Source of the DNA: Mugil cephalus
Taxonomy: Eukaryota > Chordata > Actinopteri > Mugiliformes > Mugilidae
Direction: 5' to 3'
Assembly: GCF_022458985.1 (NCBI RefSeq)
Contig: NC_061774.1
Location: 16,516,197 to 16,580,196, forward strand
DNA: 64,000 nt
The translations under genes and the position numbers were made by a program. The notes beneath the pieces are model-generated. The model did no database searches and was not told the DNA's origin. It worked only from the letters and a program-made list of their open reading frames with translations. Shown here in pieces: positions 1-13,100 of this stretch. How positions within the stretch are numbered: position 1 is the stretch's first letter; the number at the start of each line of letters is the position of its first letter.

Positions 1-2389
1 TCCCGCGTTCTACCAAGGATCGATCTACCAAGTTCCATTTGAAGACAGCAGTTATAATATATCTCATTTGTTTAATACATGCAAAAACCAAAGTGCATGA
101 CAACCCTAATTCCTTGTCAAGAGGGTAGGAGCGCCAATCAGTCTTTAAGTGAATAATTCATGCTGCTCCACTAACGTTATTCATGCTGCTTGTTGCCGTT
201 CTTATTTATATTTCTACCTTATTTATCTTATTTTATTTATCTTGTATAGTCACCGTTTAGTAGCATCTATATACTGTTTGCTAGTGTCTATATTATAGTT
301 ACTATGGGTAACAATCCGGGACCTGACTGCATAATTTCGTTCCATTTCGTGCTTCTGTATGGTTGTGAATGACAAATAAATATCCTCGCATCCTTGAATC
401 CTTGAGGTCTTTCAACTAAAACTAAAAAATCTTATCATCCTCTGCAGACTAATAAAAGGAAGGATTCCCCCCATATTACATATTTGGGCCCATTTTTAGT
501 TATTTTATCTTTTCGTAAGATTATAATAACATCATAGCACAGTTTTATCATGGATATTTGCTTAAAGTGCAGACGCTCAGCTTTAATTTGAGACTATTAA
601 AATAGAATTTTCCCCTACTCAGTTCCCTCCTTTCAGGAGGTGTAAACTGATTGGACTCAAAAGTAGTTTCGGGGACAGACAGCGGATATTCCATTTCATT
701 GTTTTGTCATCAGATAAGTTGTGGAGTCAGCACATGTTGAGGAGGTCTCCGTGCGAGCGAGACGGGTCATCCTTGGGTCGCACGAATAAAACCAGGTCGT
801 CAGATCGATAGTGGGAACGTTGGGAGGGGACAAATCAACAGCGTGTCACATTCTGAGAAAAAAAAACGCGACGCCCCGATGAGCTCAGCATCCTGGGCTA
901 CGATGACAGGACAGAGGGGGAATATTTCGCAATGGCCCGAGTCACGCGCCTTGTGTCTGCCCTGATGGGGCAGCGTTTCTCTCACCAAAAGGGAAAACTG
1001 AAGGCAGAAAGACCCTCAAACAAGCAGCAGTTGCAGTAAAGTTCCCGTCAAGTAAGCCGTCACAAAGCTGGAAGCTCATTTTGGTTTGGTGTCCATGTGT
1101 TATACAGTTCAGTTAGTCACTGCCTGCAAGTTTTAAAAAATTTACCTTCTTTATTAGGTTACTTGTCCAATCGCTTTTGAGCCCCTGGAAATAGGGATAT
1201 GTATGTAAAAATGGTTATAATTCCTTTGTCTGACAGACTGCACGTTAAGCAGATATTCATTATATAACTGTAACTTCAGTAAAATAACAGTAAATAGCAA
1301 ATTAACAAAGTGGATGTGTCCTTGCAACAGATCCAGTTCTTATCATTCAAGATTATTCACGTTTCTAAGAGTAATTTCTCAAGCTGGGAGCAAAGCCCTG
1401 CACCATAAAGAATGCCTGATCTCTGCCTCTGAAATTCTCTTTCTTATACGTTCCACAGTGGATCCACATCGTGTGGTGCCACTCTTCTCCTAGGCTCCAG
1501 TGACCCTAGGAAGATGTAACCCAAAGTCCTGCTGTTATGTTACACCATCAGTTAAAAAAAAAAAAATGAAATTCAACTCGGATACGGCGCAAATGTCAAA
1601 AACAACCATGCGTCAGTCAGTGGCAGTGCCCATGAAATGTCACACTCTGTGCACGGAGCATGAGACGGAGTATCTGCCGACGCAGCTGAAGCAGAAACTG
1701 AGGTCGGGTGTCTTCGGCTCACGCCGAAGCCCACATGCAAAGGTCAGAGATGCAATGACTTCAGAAATGAAGCCTGGAAGGAAGCTGGTGGGTGTGGGTG
1801 AATAGTGGAAGGATATTCGGCAGAAACAGCCACAACAGGAATAGGAAATAAGTGAATATGGCCATCCAGAGAATCCATTATATATCAGAAGAGATGGAGA
1901 ATGGGAGAAAAGGCCCGCGGCCCTTCTTGGTAATATGTGTGTGTAGTTCAGTGCTTGTGTGTGTGCATTTAGGCATGTGTGAGTGCGATCTGCACTGCGA
2001 CGGCCTCAAACACACCTTGGTGGTTTATGTGCATTTCTGACACGTGAATGAGCGCGTGGGTCTGTTTGTGTGTCTAAGTGCATCATGTGTTTGCTTATGC
2101 ACATCCGAAAGTGACACCGGTGTGCGAGCACTGGACCATGGTGCATCGGGAGCAGAGTAACGGGCACATTAAGGGGGGGAGGAGGCAGGCTGGGCATCGA
2201 ACAGACGCTTTCCTTTGCTCTTGTTTTTCCTTTACTTGTCCTCCACCTTCTGATTTACTCCTCTGCCCTTTTACGTCCTCCTCCACTTTTATTTCCTCAT
2301 TGCTTCTTTTATTTGTCATTTGGACTCACACAGCACTTCACGCCCCATGCATCTCACTCCTCGCCCTTGGCACTCGAATGTTTGCTTAC
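1..2389 (-). other. flt4 intron 10, next exon not found
   Basis: Downstream of exon 10 the next FLT4 exon should encode the rest of Ig5, including a second cysteine in a YKC-type strand. I could not find it on the minus strand here, so the intron probably runs past the window edge. The stretch holds a LINE-tail-like repeat near 100-410 and short open frames without recognisable motifs. Confidence 0.55.
100..410 (+). repeat. LINE 3'-tail-like interspersed repeat
   Basis: T-rich ladder of TTATTTAT-type words followed by a stretch ending GACAAATAAATATCC..CCTTGAATCCTTGA. This looks like the 3' end of fish LINE-type retroelements, which finish with AATAAA and CTTGAA-type words. Assigned by recollection of the pattern. 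No element boundaries or target-site duplications were identified. Confidence 0.4.
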
Positions 2390-2555
2390 AGTCTGCTTTG
2401 GGTGCTGTTGAGGACACAGGGACCCCAGGCCCTCCACTGCCAGGTGACGTCGGGAGCGGGGAGACCGTAGGCCGTGCACGTCAGCGTCTGGCTGCTGCCA
2501 CTCGGGTAAGGGCTGGACGGAACTGCCACCTCTTTCTCGTGGATCTGCGGGGGGA
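2390..2555 (-). CDS. flt4: flt4 exon 10: start of Ig domain 5
   Basis: 166 nt, phase 1 to phase 2. The split valine codon opens VPPQIHEKEV, followed by SQTLTCTAYGLPAPDVTWQW and RAWGPC, close to human FLT4 (TCTAYGVPL..WHWRPWTPC). Donor GTAAGC precedes an in-frame stop inside the intron. This is the last flt4 exon I can identify in the window. Confidence 0.9.
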
Positions 2556-5500
2556 CTGGAGAAGAGAAATCGATCAATTTATGCAGCCAGCCATAATATT
2601 TAGACGTGGGCCAATTCCAGTGTGCTGTACTGTTCACTGGATAGGATAGGGGAAACACCCTGGGCTAAGGTGACAGTCCAGCATAGCAAACACAAATAGA
2701 GAGAAAATCAACCTGATTCAGAGTTATGACAAATGCAGATGGCAGCTTGTGTGTATTTGAACTGTGGGTGGAAATGAATGGAGGAATGTTATAAGGCTAG
2801 TACAAGAACATTAGAGAACAGAGAGGACAGATGGTGTGCAGAACACAAGGAGAATACATCAAACTTCACTCACGAATATGAGACTCAGAGATTTTAATCA
2901 GAACAATGAAAAGGTTGATTTTGAATTCAACACCAAAACCATGTAGTATGTGGCTCAACTGACTTTTTTTTGTTGTTCTAAAACACCTGGCTATAGTGAA
3001 AGGAATTATTTAAATTTTATACGGTTAAATAGTTTTATAATGTAATTAGTTAAGACACAAACATGTTCATCTGCCTGTATATCATCATTATCATAATCAA
3101 TTAACTGTAATTCTAAAGTTATTCAGTGATCATGACATCGGCATCTGCAATACTGGCCCTGCATTTACTTGGCACCAAAATTGATAACAAAATTCCTATT
3201 TAGTGTCTTTGGATGGCACTGGTTTGATTTCATAGACCATTTCTTTTTTTAAAAAAGCCTCTGAAGCACGGCCACAGCAGGAATAACAGCCAGTACCAAA
3301 GCATCAGAGGAGTTCATTTTCCTGGTAAACGAAACACAAACTGTGTGATTTGCACCTGTATGCAGCGTCTCATCGAGCAGAAGCATCCACCGTAGAGGAG
3401 TCTACTTTATGTAACTTTAAAATGCTCAGTTAACCTCATTAGGAGGTTTGAATGAAATTAATTATGAAAATCACTGTTAATAATGACGATGTCGTAGCAG
3501 TAGTCCGTTAGCCGGTATAAAAATAAAATGTAAAGATAATGCATTCTGTAAAGCAGGGGTCTTCAGCGTTTTTCAGGCCAAGGACCCCCAAACTGATGCA
3601 GAGATTAAGTAGGGACCCCCTACCTAATATATGTGTTCCATATTAAACTTGGCCTAGTGGTATTTATAAATATACATTATTATCATCATCTTGCATTTAA
3701 TAGTAAGCTTATCCCTTTACTAAAATATGTTGGATCCATGTTAATGTGAATGCAAATAAACCTAAATTTGTGTGGGAAATTATAAAATACACACACACAC
3801 ACACACATTTATATATATATATATGCATGTTGAAGACCTATGCTATGAAGGGAACATACTGTATAACCCTGCCAATATTAGATGCATTATTGAATTTTAT
3901 TTCAACTCTAAACTCAATTTATGATTTATTGTTTTCTTTTTATTATGTAGTTTTAATTGATACATTGTGAAACAAGCTAATGCTGCATCAGCTTTCTGTT
4001 GAGGAATCTATTCATATAAATGTCACGCTTGTAAATACCTCTGTGGTTGTGTGTAACCGTCTTGTGTTTATTCTGCAGTCTGTACCTCTGGGGTGGTTTT
4101 ACACTGAGCATACACCAACACACACACCAACACACACACACACATACCGTTGACAACGAGCATGACGTTGAGACTCCTCTCCAATGCGGCGGCACAGTTT
4201 TTCAGCACCACCGTGTACAGCCCCGAATCCTCCTGACAAACATCCTTAATCTCCAAAGCGTGGTTTGCGTGCATCCTCATCCTTTTCATTTTGAACTCTG
4301 GCCGCTGGTTTATCGGTTTTCCATCTTTATACCTGCACACAACACACGGACGCACACAGAGCCGCTACAGCACAGAATATTCCCCTGCTGAGGTGAACTG
4401 CCCCTAAATGAATCTCAGCTCAGTGAAGCCTAATTATGCTTTGGAAAATTACATGTAATGAATACAGCAGAGAGTCGCTTACCATTGCGTTTCAGGGGTG
4501 GGGAAGGCAGAGACATTAAGCTGTAATTTGAATGACTTCTGGCCAGCAGTTACCTCCACCGTGGGTCCATTTCTGTAGTCGAGGTTGATAAAAGGCCTTT
4601 CTGGAATCAGAGGTATTCAGTGGTTTACGTAAAGCAGCTATCAAGCCGGAAAGTGAGCTTGGAATCACCGACTCAAGGCATGAAAACATTTCAAAATATC
4701 ACCAGAAATGTGGACTTCAATAGGTTTGCTGTCTACCAATAGTTTAGTTTTGATATTAAAACATATTTTTTGCTTAAAAATCGACTGAATAAGAAATAAC
4801 TTCTTCTTCCCCAGAAATGATTGATTCTGTAAATGATTCTGTATTCATAGGCAACAAAATGTACCAGCGCTCAGCTCAAACCCCAAAGGCTCTTGACATG
4901 TCCAGGCAGCGGTCGTACGTTTTCTGTTGAGCCGGGAGCAAGAATCTGAGATCTGAGCCACAGAATCTGAGATCTCTCCGATTGGCTGGTGAGATTAGAA
5001 GACCACGGCATGATGTTCAAACGGGAAACAGGAACCTTTTTTCATTTTACATCCTTATCTCATCGGAGGATTCAAAATGATCAGCCCGATCATCGTGTAG
5101 CCTTGGTCCTTTGATATTGGTTTTGGTACGTCTGCTTTTACTTTTAAGGGATTTCTCCCGTTCTTGGTCTGACTTGATTTGATATGTGAGCTAAAGGTAG
5201 AGAGGGAATCCTGTATTTCTTAAAATTTCTTATGAAATATGGAAAAGTAAATGCCTTTCAGTGCATTTCCTTTACCTTCATTCCTTCCTCCTTGCAGTCA
5301 ACTTTTTTTACAAGAATTATTTACAGTGATGAAATTAACAAGGCCACACAGGGCAGAAATATATAAAAATATTCTAAAGTTTCAATTGTTTAATGTAAAT
5401 GTTAAAAAAAATACACTATTAATCACAGTTTGGCACGACGGTGCTTCGTACTGTTGTACTGGTTTTACAAGGCTATTGTTTTTAGCCGTTTTTAGTGCGA

Positions 5501-8500
5501 CATGGGCATTTCTACATACGTATGTCGAAAAATACTGTCTGTACGACCGTTTTAATGCAACACAAACTAATCAGAAGGGCTAATAAATGGAACATTGAAG
5601 CTTCTAATTGCTGTTTACACACAAGGCAGCCATCTTGGCAACTCATTTACGACTTAATGTGTAGAAAATCCGACTTCGGGGGCATTCCTGTTGAAAATTC
5701 CAACTCGGAAATTACGATTTCTGAGTGCAAATGGAACGCACCATTTTCCCTGCAGCTGGATGTGTAAATGTCTGTGGTGCTGGGTGACTTTTGTCACTTC
5801 CGTTCTGGGGTTGGGTGGAGAACGTCACCTTCTATCAAAACAGGACAAACAGTAGAAAGGTAGAATAGTAAAGTAGTTCCTGCTTACCATGAACTGTGAC
5901 CTGAGTTTGTTGGGTTTGGGTTGCTTCCGTGCTGGTGACACTGCAGATGTAGGGGCCAGAGTCTGTGACATTGACACTGTGGATGGTCAGGGTGTTAACA
6001 GCCTCTGTGGCATGAGACAGAGCTTCGCGATGGGGCTTAGTCTCCACCCAGCTGTTTGTCTGGCGAAGAGAAACTGTGTCATCAAACGCCATCTGAAACA
6101 CGGGCTTTTTATTTACCGTTGCGTGACGCCAGCATCTTCTGCGCACCTCTTTTCCAGGGTAAAACCACTGAATGTCCACGCCAGTGTTGAACTCCACCAC
6201 AGCCGTGCAGTTCAGGGTGAGGGCCTCCCCGACGATCAGCTCTACCGGGTCCTCAGGAAACAGCTTGACATTGTAAACCTGACTTCCTGTCCGGGAAAAA
6301 GTAAAAAAAAAGGGGGGGGGGGGACGGTCAAACATAGCAAGGGAGACAGTGGGAGAGGTCACGGTGACATTGTCAGCAGTTTTTCCTTCCTCACAGGACC
6401 AGAGGAAATGACTTTCCTTTGGACCAGAAGAGCCATCCCACTTTAAAGAAGCAGCCTGCCACAACCTCACACTACTCCCATTCATGTGTCGAGAAATATC
6501 AATGGGAGCAATTAAAGCGGAATACGGTGAAGCCTCAGCCCAAGATGAGAGGGAGAAAGGCATGGTTGCTTTGGACACTGGGCAGGGTACCTAACATTCA
6601 AGCCATCTCTCTCTGCATTTCCTGGAAATGACTCAAAATAAAATGGATGTGGGTGATCTCTGTGCAGCAGACTCTGATTGCCTGATAGTTTAAACGCTCC
6701 GTACTTCGCACTGAAGACTCACTCTGATTTTCTCCTCTGACTGATGTGGCTATTACTTTTGGCTTGCAGCGATGGGTATGAGTTTCCTTTTGCCCTCTGA
6801 AGAGAGGTGAATGATCTCACACACATAGCAAAGAGCGTCTGGCTCCCACAGAGTTCAGAATGGACCCCTCCGTATCATCTCGCCTCCCCATCTTAGTTTC
6901 CTAAAACTTAATTATGCCCTTTCGCTTTCCTTCTTCTTTTCTTTTAATTCCATGGACATAATGGCTCAATTCCCACATAAAAAGGGGAGTTGTTATAGAG
7001 GAAATTACATAATTACCTAAAAGCCTTGAAACTGTCCGCATTAAGGCATAATTGGCTCCCGGACTTCGGCGCGGAATTACGGTGCAAAGGCGGTGACTGC
7101 AGCAACACCTTTGAATTTCCAAGCACTCAACAAGAGCAGCGTCTCAAATGTAATTCAAATATTTGTCTTGGGCCAGGGGTGTTTTTGTAACCGTGCGATT
7201 TTTTTTTTTTTTTTTTTTTGCTCTTCTGCAAGACTCCGTGCTGAAATTGAAACAAGACGTCATGAACCTCGTGGAGTGCACCCGGAGTGTGCTTTTACCT
7301 GTGGTGTGGATCAGGTAGTTGACAGATTGGTGCACTTCACCCTCCAGCGTGGCCGCACACAAAACGCCGATGATCGGCGTGGCGTCTATGACTTCTCTGG
7401 GAATGGACCAGCCTCGCTTGTTGTCCCACGTCACCCAGCGCATCTCCAAAGACATGGGGTACTGACATGATGACAGGGCCAAATCAAACGTTAAAACTTC
7501 ACTGGACGTCCTCGTATGGGGAAAGTGAGAAATCTGGTGGTGAGTACAGACCGTGTGGAGAGTGACGTTCAGGTCGGGCACCGTGACCAGACATGGCACT
7601 ATGACGTGCGTGGACGAGCGCGTTATTAAAATGGTCTCCATGCTTTTTTCCTCACTCTGGCTGTGGCTGCCTCTCCTGAGGAAAGGCTGCTCAGGGTCTG
7701 GGTGCAGAAAGAGAGGAAAAAAACAAAACAAAAAAAAAAAAAAAACACAGGGTGTGTTAAAGGGAAACACTCCAGCTGGGGTAATGGCAGCTATTACCGA
7801 GGTAACTTTACAGACAGACAGCCCCATCTCTCAGAGCCGGATAATGACACCCAAGGACAGGCCTTATGTGGAGTTTATCACGATTACCAACAGCTCGGTC
7901 TGTCCCCTCGCAGCAAATAGCATTAAAGAGTGCTATTGCACATCAGCTGAGAGATGGACAGCTAAGGGCTTTAATCCTCTTCTTAATAGTGTTACAATTT
8001 CACCTCAAGCTGTTAGAGGAAAGTCTCGCCCAGGTTGCATCCTTAACGCCTTCATATTTCCCTTTTTATTGTCTGACTCCCCTGATGCACAGGGCTTTGA
8101 GAGACATCACAGCAATTGTGTTACCAATTTACATCGCCGCTGTTATCGCTACAAATCCCCGAATTCCCACAGCAAGAGGCCGCGCAGCTATAAAAACGCT
8201 CACATCTCCGGCTTCCCCGTCAATACCAGCGTCTTTTTTCGCACGCCGCATGTCTACAGCCCGCTCGCCTCTTTTCTTATTTCTCTTTTAAGATAAGCCG
8301 TCTATTATTTTCATGCTTCTTTCTGAAGCACTCAGAGGTATCACTTTGAGCTGCTGCAAGGGCAAACAAAGGGTCCTATCAAGAAGGTTTGTGTTTTCCG
8401 CCCTGCGGTGTCTAAATACACACGAAAAAGATAAAAAAAACACACACAAATGCTGGCAGTTTATGTTATTCTCAATAAATCACCTCGGCTTTTAGACAGC

Positions 8501-10085
8501 AGAAGAAGAGGCCTCTCACCCAGGGCAAGAAGGGTTTGCAAAGCGTCAAGCATTGAGGTTTGAGTCTATGTGGGTGAAACAGAATGTATTCCGTGTAAAG
8601 GTGGAAAGCCGATAGCTGTACACTACATTCACACTTTCAGCTTGCGCAATCATGAGTCCAATTCTGTGAGCGTTTAGAGGGCAGCGCGCGGCACAGAGGG
8701 GGTAAAGGGTCGACATCTGCCTGTCTAATTGATTCCGGGTGTGTCCCATCTCATCCCACGGCACGCTGGCTCTAATTCGTGGCTGCGATTTCATCTGCTT
8801 CTGATCAGCCCCCTGGTCAGATCTGTGGAAACTGTTTTGGCACCCTGTCAAAGGGGATAAACAGGCGTTTCACATGAATGAACTGGTCAGCAGGCCTCCG
8901 CTGCGTGACACTCCGCTCTCCCTTATACCCCTTTTCGATCACATTATAGCGAGGAGATGTGAGGAAGAGGCGTCTTTGGAAGCCAATAAATCAACATAAA
9001 ATAGGGAGAGTGGCCCTGAATCTTGGATGTGACAAACTGTAAAAGTTGGAGAAGAAAGAAAAATTTTACCGTGCAGTTCTTTAAAGATTTACACCTATAA
9101 AAAATTTAAATAAGACCTGCTGCTGTAGCTCAGCCTTCAGAAATAAAATTAACAACACATCCTATCTGTAATTAGGAAAGTGAACGAGCTGATCGTTCCT
9201 CTTTTATCGCAAGCTTGGCATCTCTCATTTCCGAAACACTAATTCTGCCAGCTTCCAGGGCGTTGGCGGGGCGAACTCTGCGCCGCCAGTTGTAATAATG
9301 CACGGGCCGCTTTGATATCGAAGTAACATTCAAACAGGAGGTCCGTGAGGAACTCCCAAGGAAAACAGAAACGGGGCCTCCGCGCAGCCAAGCCAAAGAG
9401 ACGCAGGCCGGGTCACGCAAGCGAGCGGGGAGATGGAACGCCCGGCTTTTAAAAACCAAGTTCAACAGCAACGCGAGCTCAAAATGAAACGATGTCTTGA
9501 TAGAAAAGAAAAGTCACGGTCGGACTGTTTACTTGACAGTTTAATTTAGTACTCTTCAGGTCACCTTCAAAGGGAGGAAAGATTGAAACAGTCCTTTATG
9601 AATAATGCATGCTAATCCACGTCATTTAAATGTGTTCAATTTGCATTTACAAGAGACTTTATGTCAGCATCAGTGCATACGGGAGTGTTACGACGGTGGT
9701 GGTGGAGGTGGGAGTGGGGGAGCGCGGGTGGTATTTGCTGTGACTCACCCCTGACGAAGACATAAGTGCTGACGGCAGTGGTGCCGTCAATGATGGCCTT
9801 GACATCCTTATAATAGCAGCGGTAGTAGCCTGTGTCTTTGCCCTGCGCCTCGTTCAGGACCAGCGTCTTGCAGTACTGTCTCCCAAGCTGCCCCGGACAC
9901 TCGCTCACCAACGCCACCCTCTGCCCGGGGACCCTGGTGGTGGGCAACTGGGCCTGGCGGTCGGCCAGCTCCTGTCCAACCACGCTCTGGTCAGGCCAGG
10001 ACCAGGCCAGTGTGCGCTGTCCCCTGAGTGGGCACATCGTTTCATTAATTCATTACACAACAATTAACAAGGAAAATTAAATGTA

Positions 10086-10146
<61 letters not shown>

Positions 10147-13100
10147 AACTTCATTTCCTACCAGTCAGTGTCTCATAAAAGTCGTAAAAGTGAGCAGTTT
10201 GTTTTTGTGACATTCTGCATCCTCATATCCCCTGTTTGCTCTGAGCCTTGCCACATAAATTCAGTTATGTTAACCCGGAGGCATTACGAGAAAGATAGAG
10301 CGCAATCATAATGGCTGTCTGAAAACTGATAGCTATGCTTTCATCACCTGCCTCCGCCAAATACGGATGTCCGCGTTTGCAGGCGCTGCCAAATTGTGAT
10401 GACTGGAAATAACATAAAAATGACGGAGGACAATGCAAGTATTATTTTCCGACCCTTTTGGAAGACTTATCTAGATCCAGTAAATTGCACTCGGTGGACT
10501 ATAACATGACTAGAATTAAACCGTTTTCCTCCTCTTGAAATTCTCAGCGAAAAACAACTATTTGAGACCTGCGATGGGAAGCTTTCCAAAGACAGCCTCC
10601 CGTAGCCACAGAAACAGAATGCGTAATGGCGTGGCGGCCTGGTGGCAGACAGTGAATCCGAGATCTCATAAGGATAAAGGAGCGTATTCATATCTCACAT
10701 AAGCTCATTTTAAACCAGCGCTGGCTGTGGTTTTGAGCAGGAATCCCCGTGTGTCACATGACACGGTTTTTTGTGTGCACAGTTTAGAAAAAAAAACGAC
10801 CGTTTATGTTGAAAGGGCTTTTCTGTGCTGAGTTTGTCTTAATCGAACCGAAGCTTTAATCTTCTTGGAGACGGGGTTCAAATAATACAGGCAACAAGCA
10901 GGCAAAGGTTGTGGAAACTAATAATGCATCAGTGTTCAGGAAGATGACTTTTTCATAGTTCCTATCTGTGTGTTAGGAAGTCTGCCCTGTTTCGTTCTGA
11001 GGAACTGAGAACAAACTTAGCTCTTAGAACTCTATATAGGATAATAGCTGAAACCTGAACTTCTAGTTAAATGTTTATGGTGTAGGCACTTTCCCTGAGA
11101 GTGACGTAATAAAGGAAATAATAAAAAACACCAACATCGTTAAAATGTTTGAAGTAAACAGAAACGTCCATATCAGCTTTAAAAATAGAACTGGACAAAA
11201 GAAGCGAACATAGACTCAAGTCTTGACTTTGAGCCTTTTTGCGTATAGTGCAGAACAAAATAACGTAGCTATACCACCTACTAGCGACATACTATTCCAT
11301 GTCACAGTTCCTATTGCCAGTTTGACTGCAAACAGAAAAAGCAAGTGTAGTTTTTTTTTAGTTAGCTTTTAGGTAGTTGGTAGCTACCCCTCACTAGCTC
11401 CCAGAACTGTTCTGGTGTGAAAGTCCCAATTTGTACTAGATTTAGGATTAAAGTAGGGTAATGCACGCTCATATTTAAAGGTAAAAGCACTGAATGTAGA
11501 CGCTTTTATTAATCTTCGCATTCAAAAATCAGAAAATGATGGTAGTCTCACTTTTTTATTCTGGCAAAATCACTTAATACCGTATTTCTTTCTGTAGTGG
11601 ATTATGTGAAACGTGTTTGATTTGTAATGAGGGATAGTATATTTATTTTGTACCACAACATGTGCTCTTTTTTTTCTCCTTTTCATCAGTAGAAAACAAA
11701 TTAACACACAAAAGCACGCACACACACACAAACAGGCAGCAGAACATACCTGCATGTGATATTGAGCGTTGTAAGGACTGGGATCACTAGGTCGTCTCTG
11801 GAGCTGTCGATGATGGGTGGAGTCATAGAGAAGCCTATCACCAGACCTGAGGAGGAGGGAAAAAAGCAACCGTGTTAGATTCATGTTACACTGGTCACTC
11901 AGGACCTCGTCCTGTGACGAAGCTGCATGGTAGGCCGACAAATCTCCGAAACGCATCAGGAATCCGAAACCTGACACGACGGTTATTACATTTACAAGCT
12001 GTAAGGCAATCTGCTGCCAAAGCCCTCGGTCCCCGATGCTGAATAACACTCAGACGGTGAAAATCACGGGCTCACTCATGAGACAATGCTGCTGTGCGCT
12101 CCTTGCCTCTTCCTCCTCCTCTTCCTCCTCCGATGAAGCGCCACAAATACTGTTTGTCCTTGATTCATTACCAATACGCTCACTTCTCCGACTGGTGCTT
12201 GGTTAATACGGCCCGTCTAGAATGTCATTACCGTCCCAGAGTCCCCTCAGGGTGCTATTAGCGCTTAGTCAGACTCCGCACCTACAGTCTATCATATATA
12301 AAAGTGTCACAGTGACTTATGTCCCACCTGGATATCATTAAGCTGGAAACACACACACACACACACACACACACTGAGGAATAGTAAAGACTGAGCGGTT
12401 GAATGGTAATGGTGGGGCTTTCGGTGCATTTACAAATCAAATGATGACCATTTTTCACACTCAGTGTTTGTTTGAAAATCATTGTGATACGTATAATTAA
12501 TGCACGGTACGCTGGCACATTTCCAGCTCCCGCTTTTTCCATCTAGTCAAGGTCAAACGGAGCCGCGTCTATAAACACTCGAAGGCCTTTATTAAGCCAG
12601 TTTCAAACTTTAGATCAATGTCCTTTCTTCTGCCGGCAAATAACAGAACATGAGAGAGCAACGGACCAGAGCTGTTTCACAACAGCTAGCCGTAACCTGC
12701 TGCCAATCAAAACCCGGAGATCTGGACATCTGCGGATCTTGTACACAAACCCCAATCCCCCAACGCATCCTGCTGCCCAGGGAGCACAATAGAGCAAAGT
12801 TATTCTTATGTAAATATTTTGGTAATTTGGAAGGAGACGATCGGCCCCAGTTCCTGCCAAGTGTGCAAAGAATTCAAAAACTCCAAAGTGTCCCTGACTT
12901 TGAGAGTCAGTCCTGGGTACAAATAATAAAAAAAAAAAAAAACACCCAAAGTTGTGGTTAGAAATTTGTTCCTGAAGGTCCAAATGGCTCTGTTAGCATA
13001 AACGGAATATAGCATACATATAATAATTTCATTGGCGTATAATCGCCTGTGATTTCAAATTGTGCTCTGGTGGCTTTGTCCTTAGTCCATAACTACGTGA

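Noticed and set aside
5889-6446. 185-codon plus-strand open frame
   Set aside because: Antisense shadow of flt4 exons 6 and 7; contains a glycine run from a G homopolymer.
7553-8296. 247-codon plus-strand open frame, plus overlapping 85- and 141-codon frames
   Set aside because: Partly antisense to flt4 exon 4 and otherwise intronic; no domain, lysine run from a poly-A tract, not protein-like.
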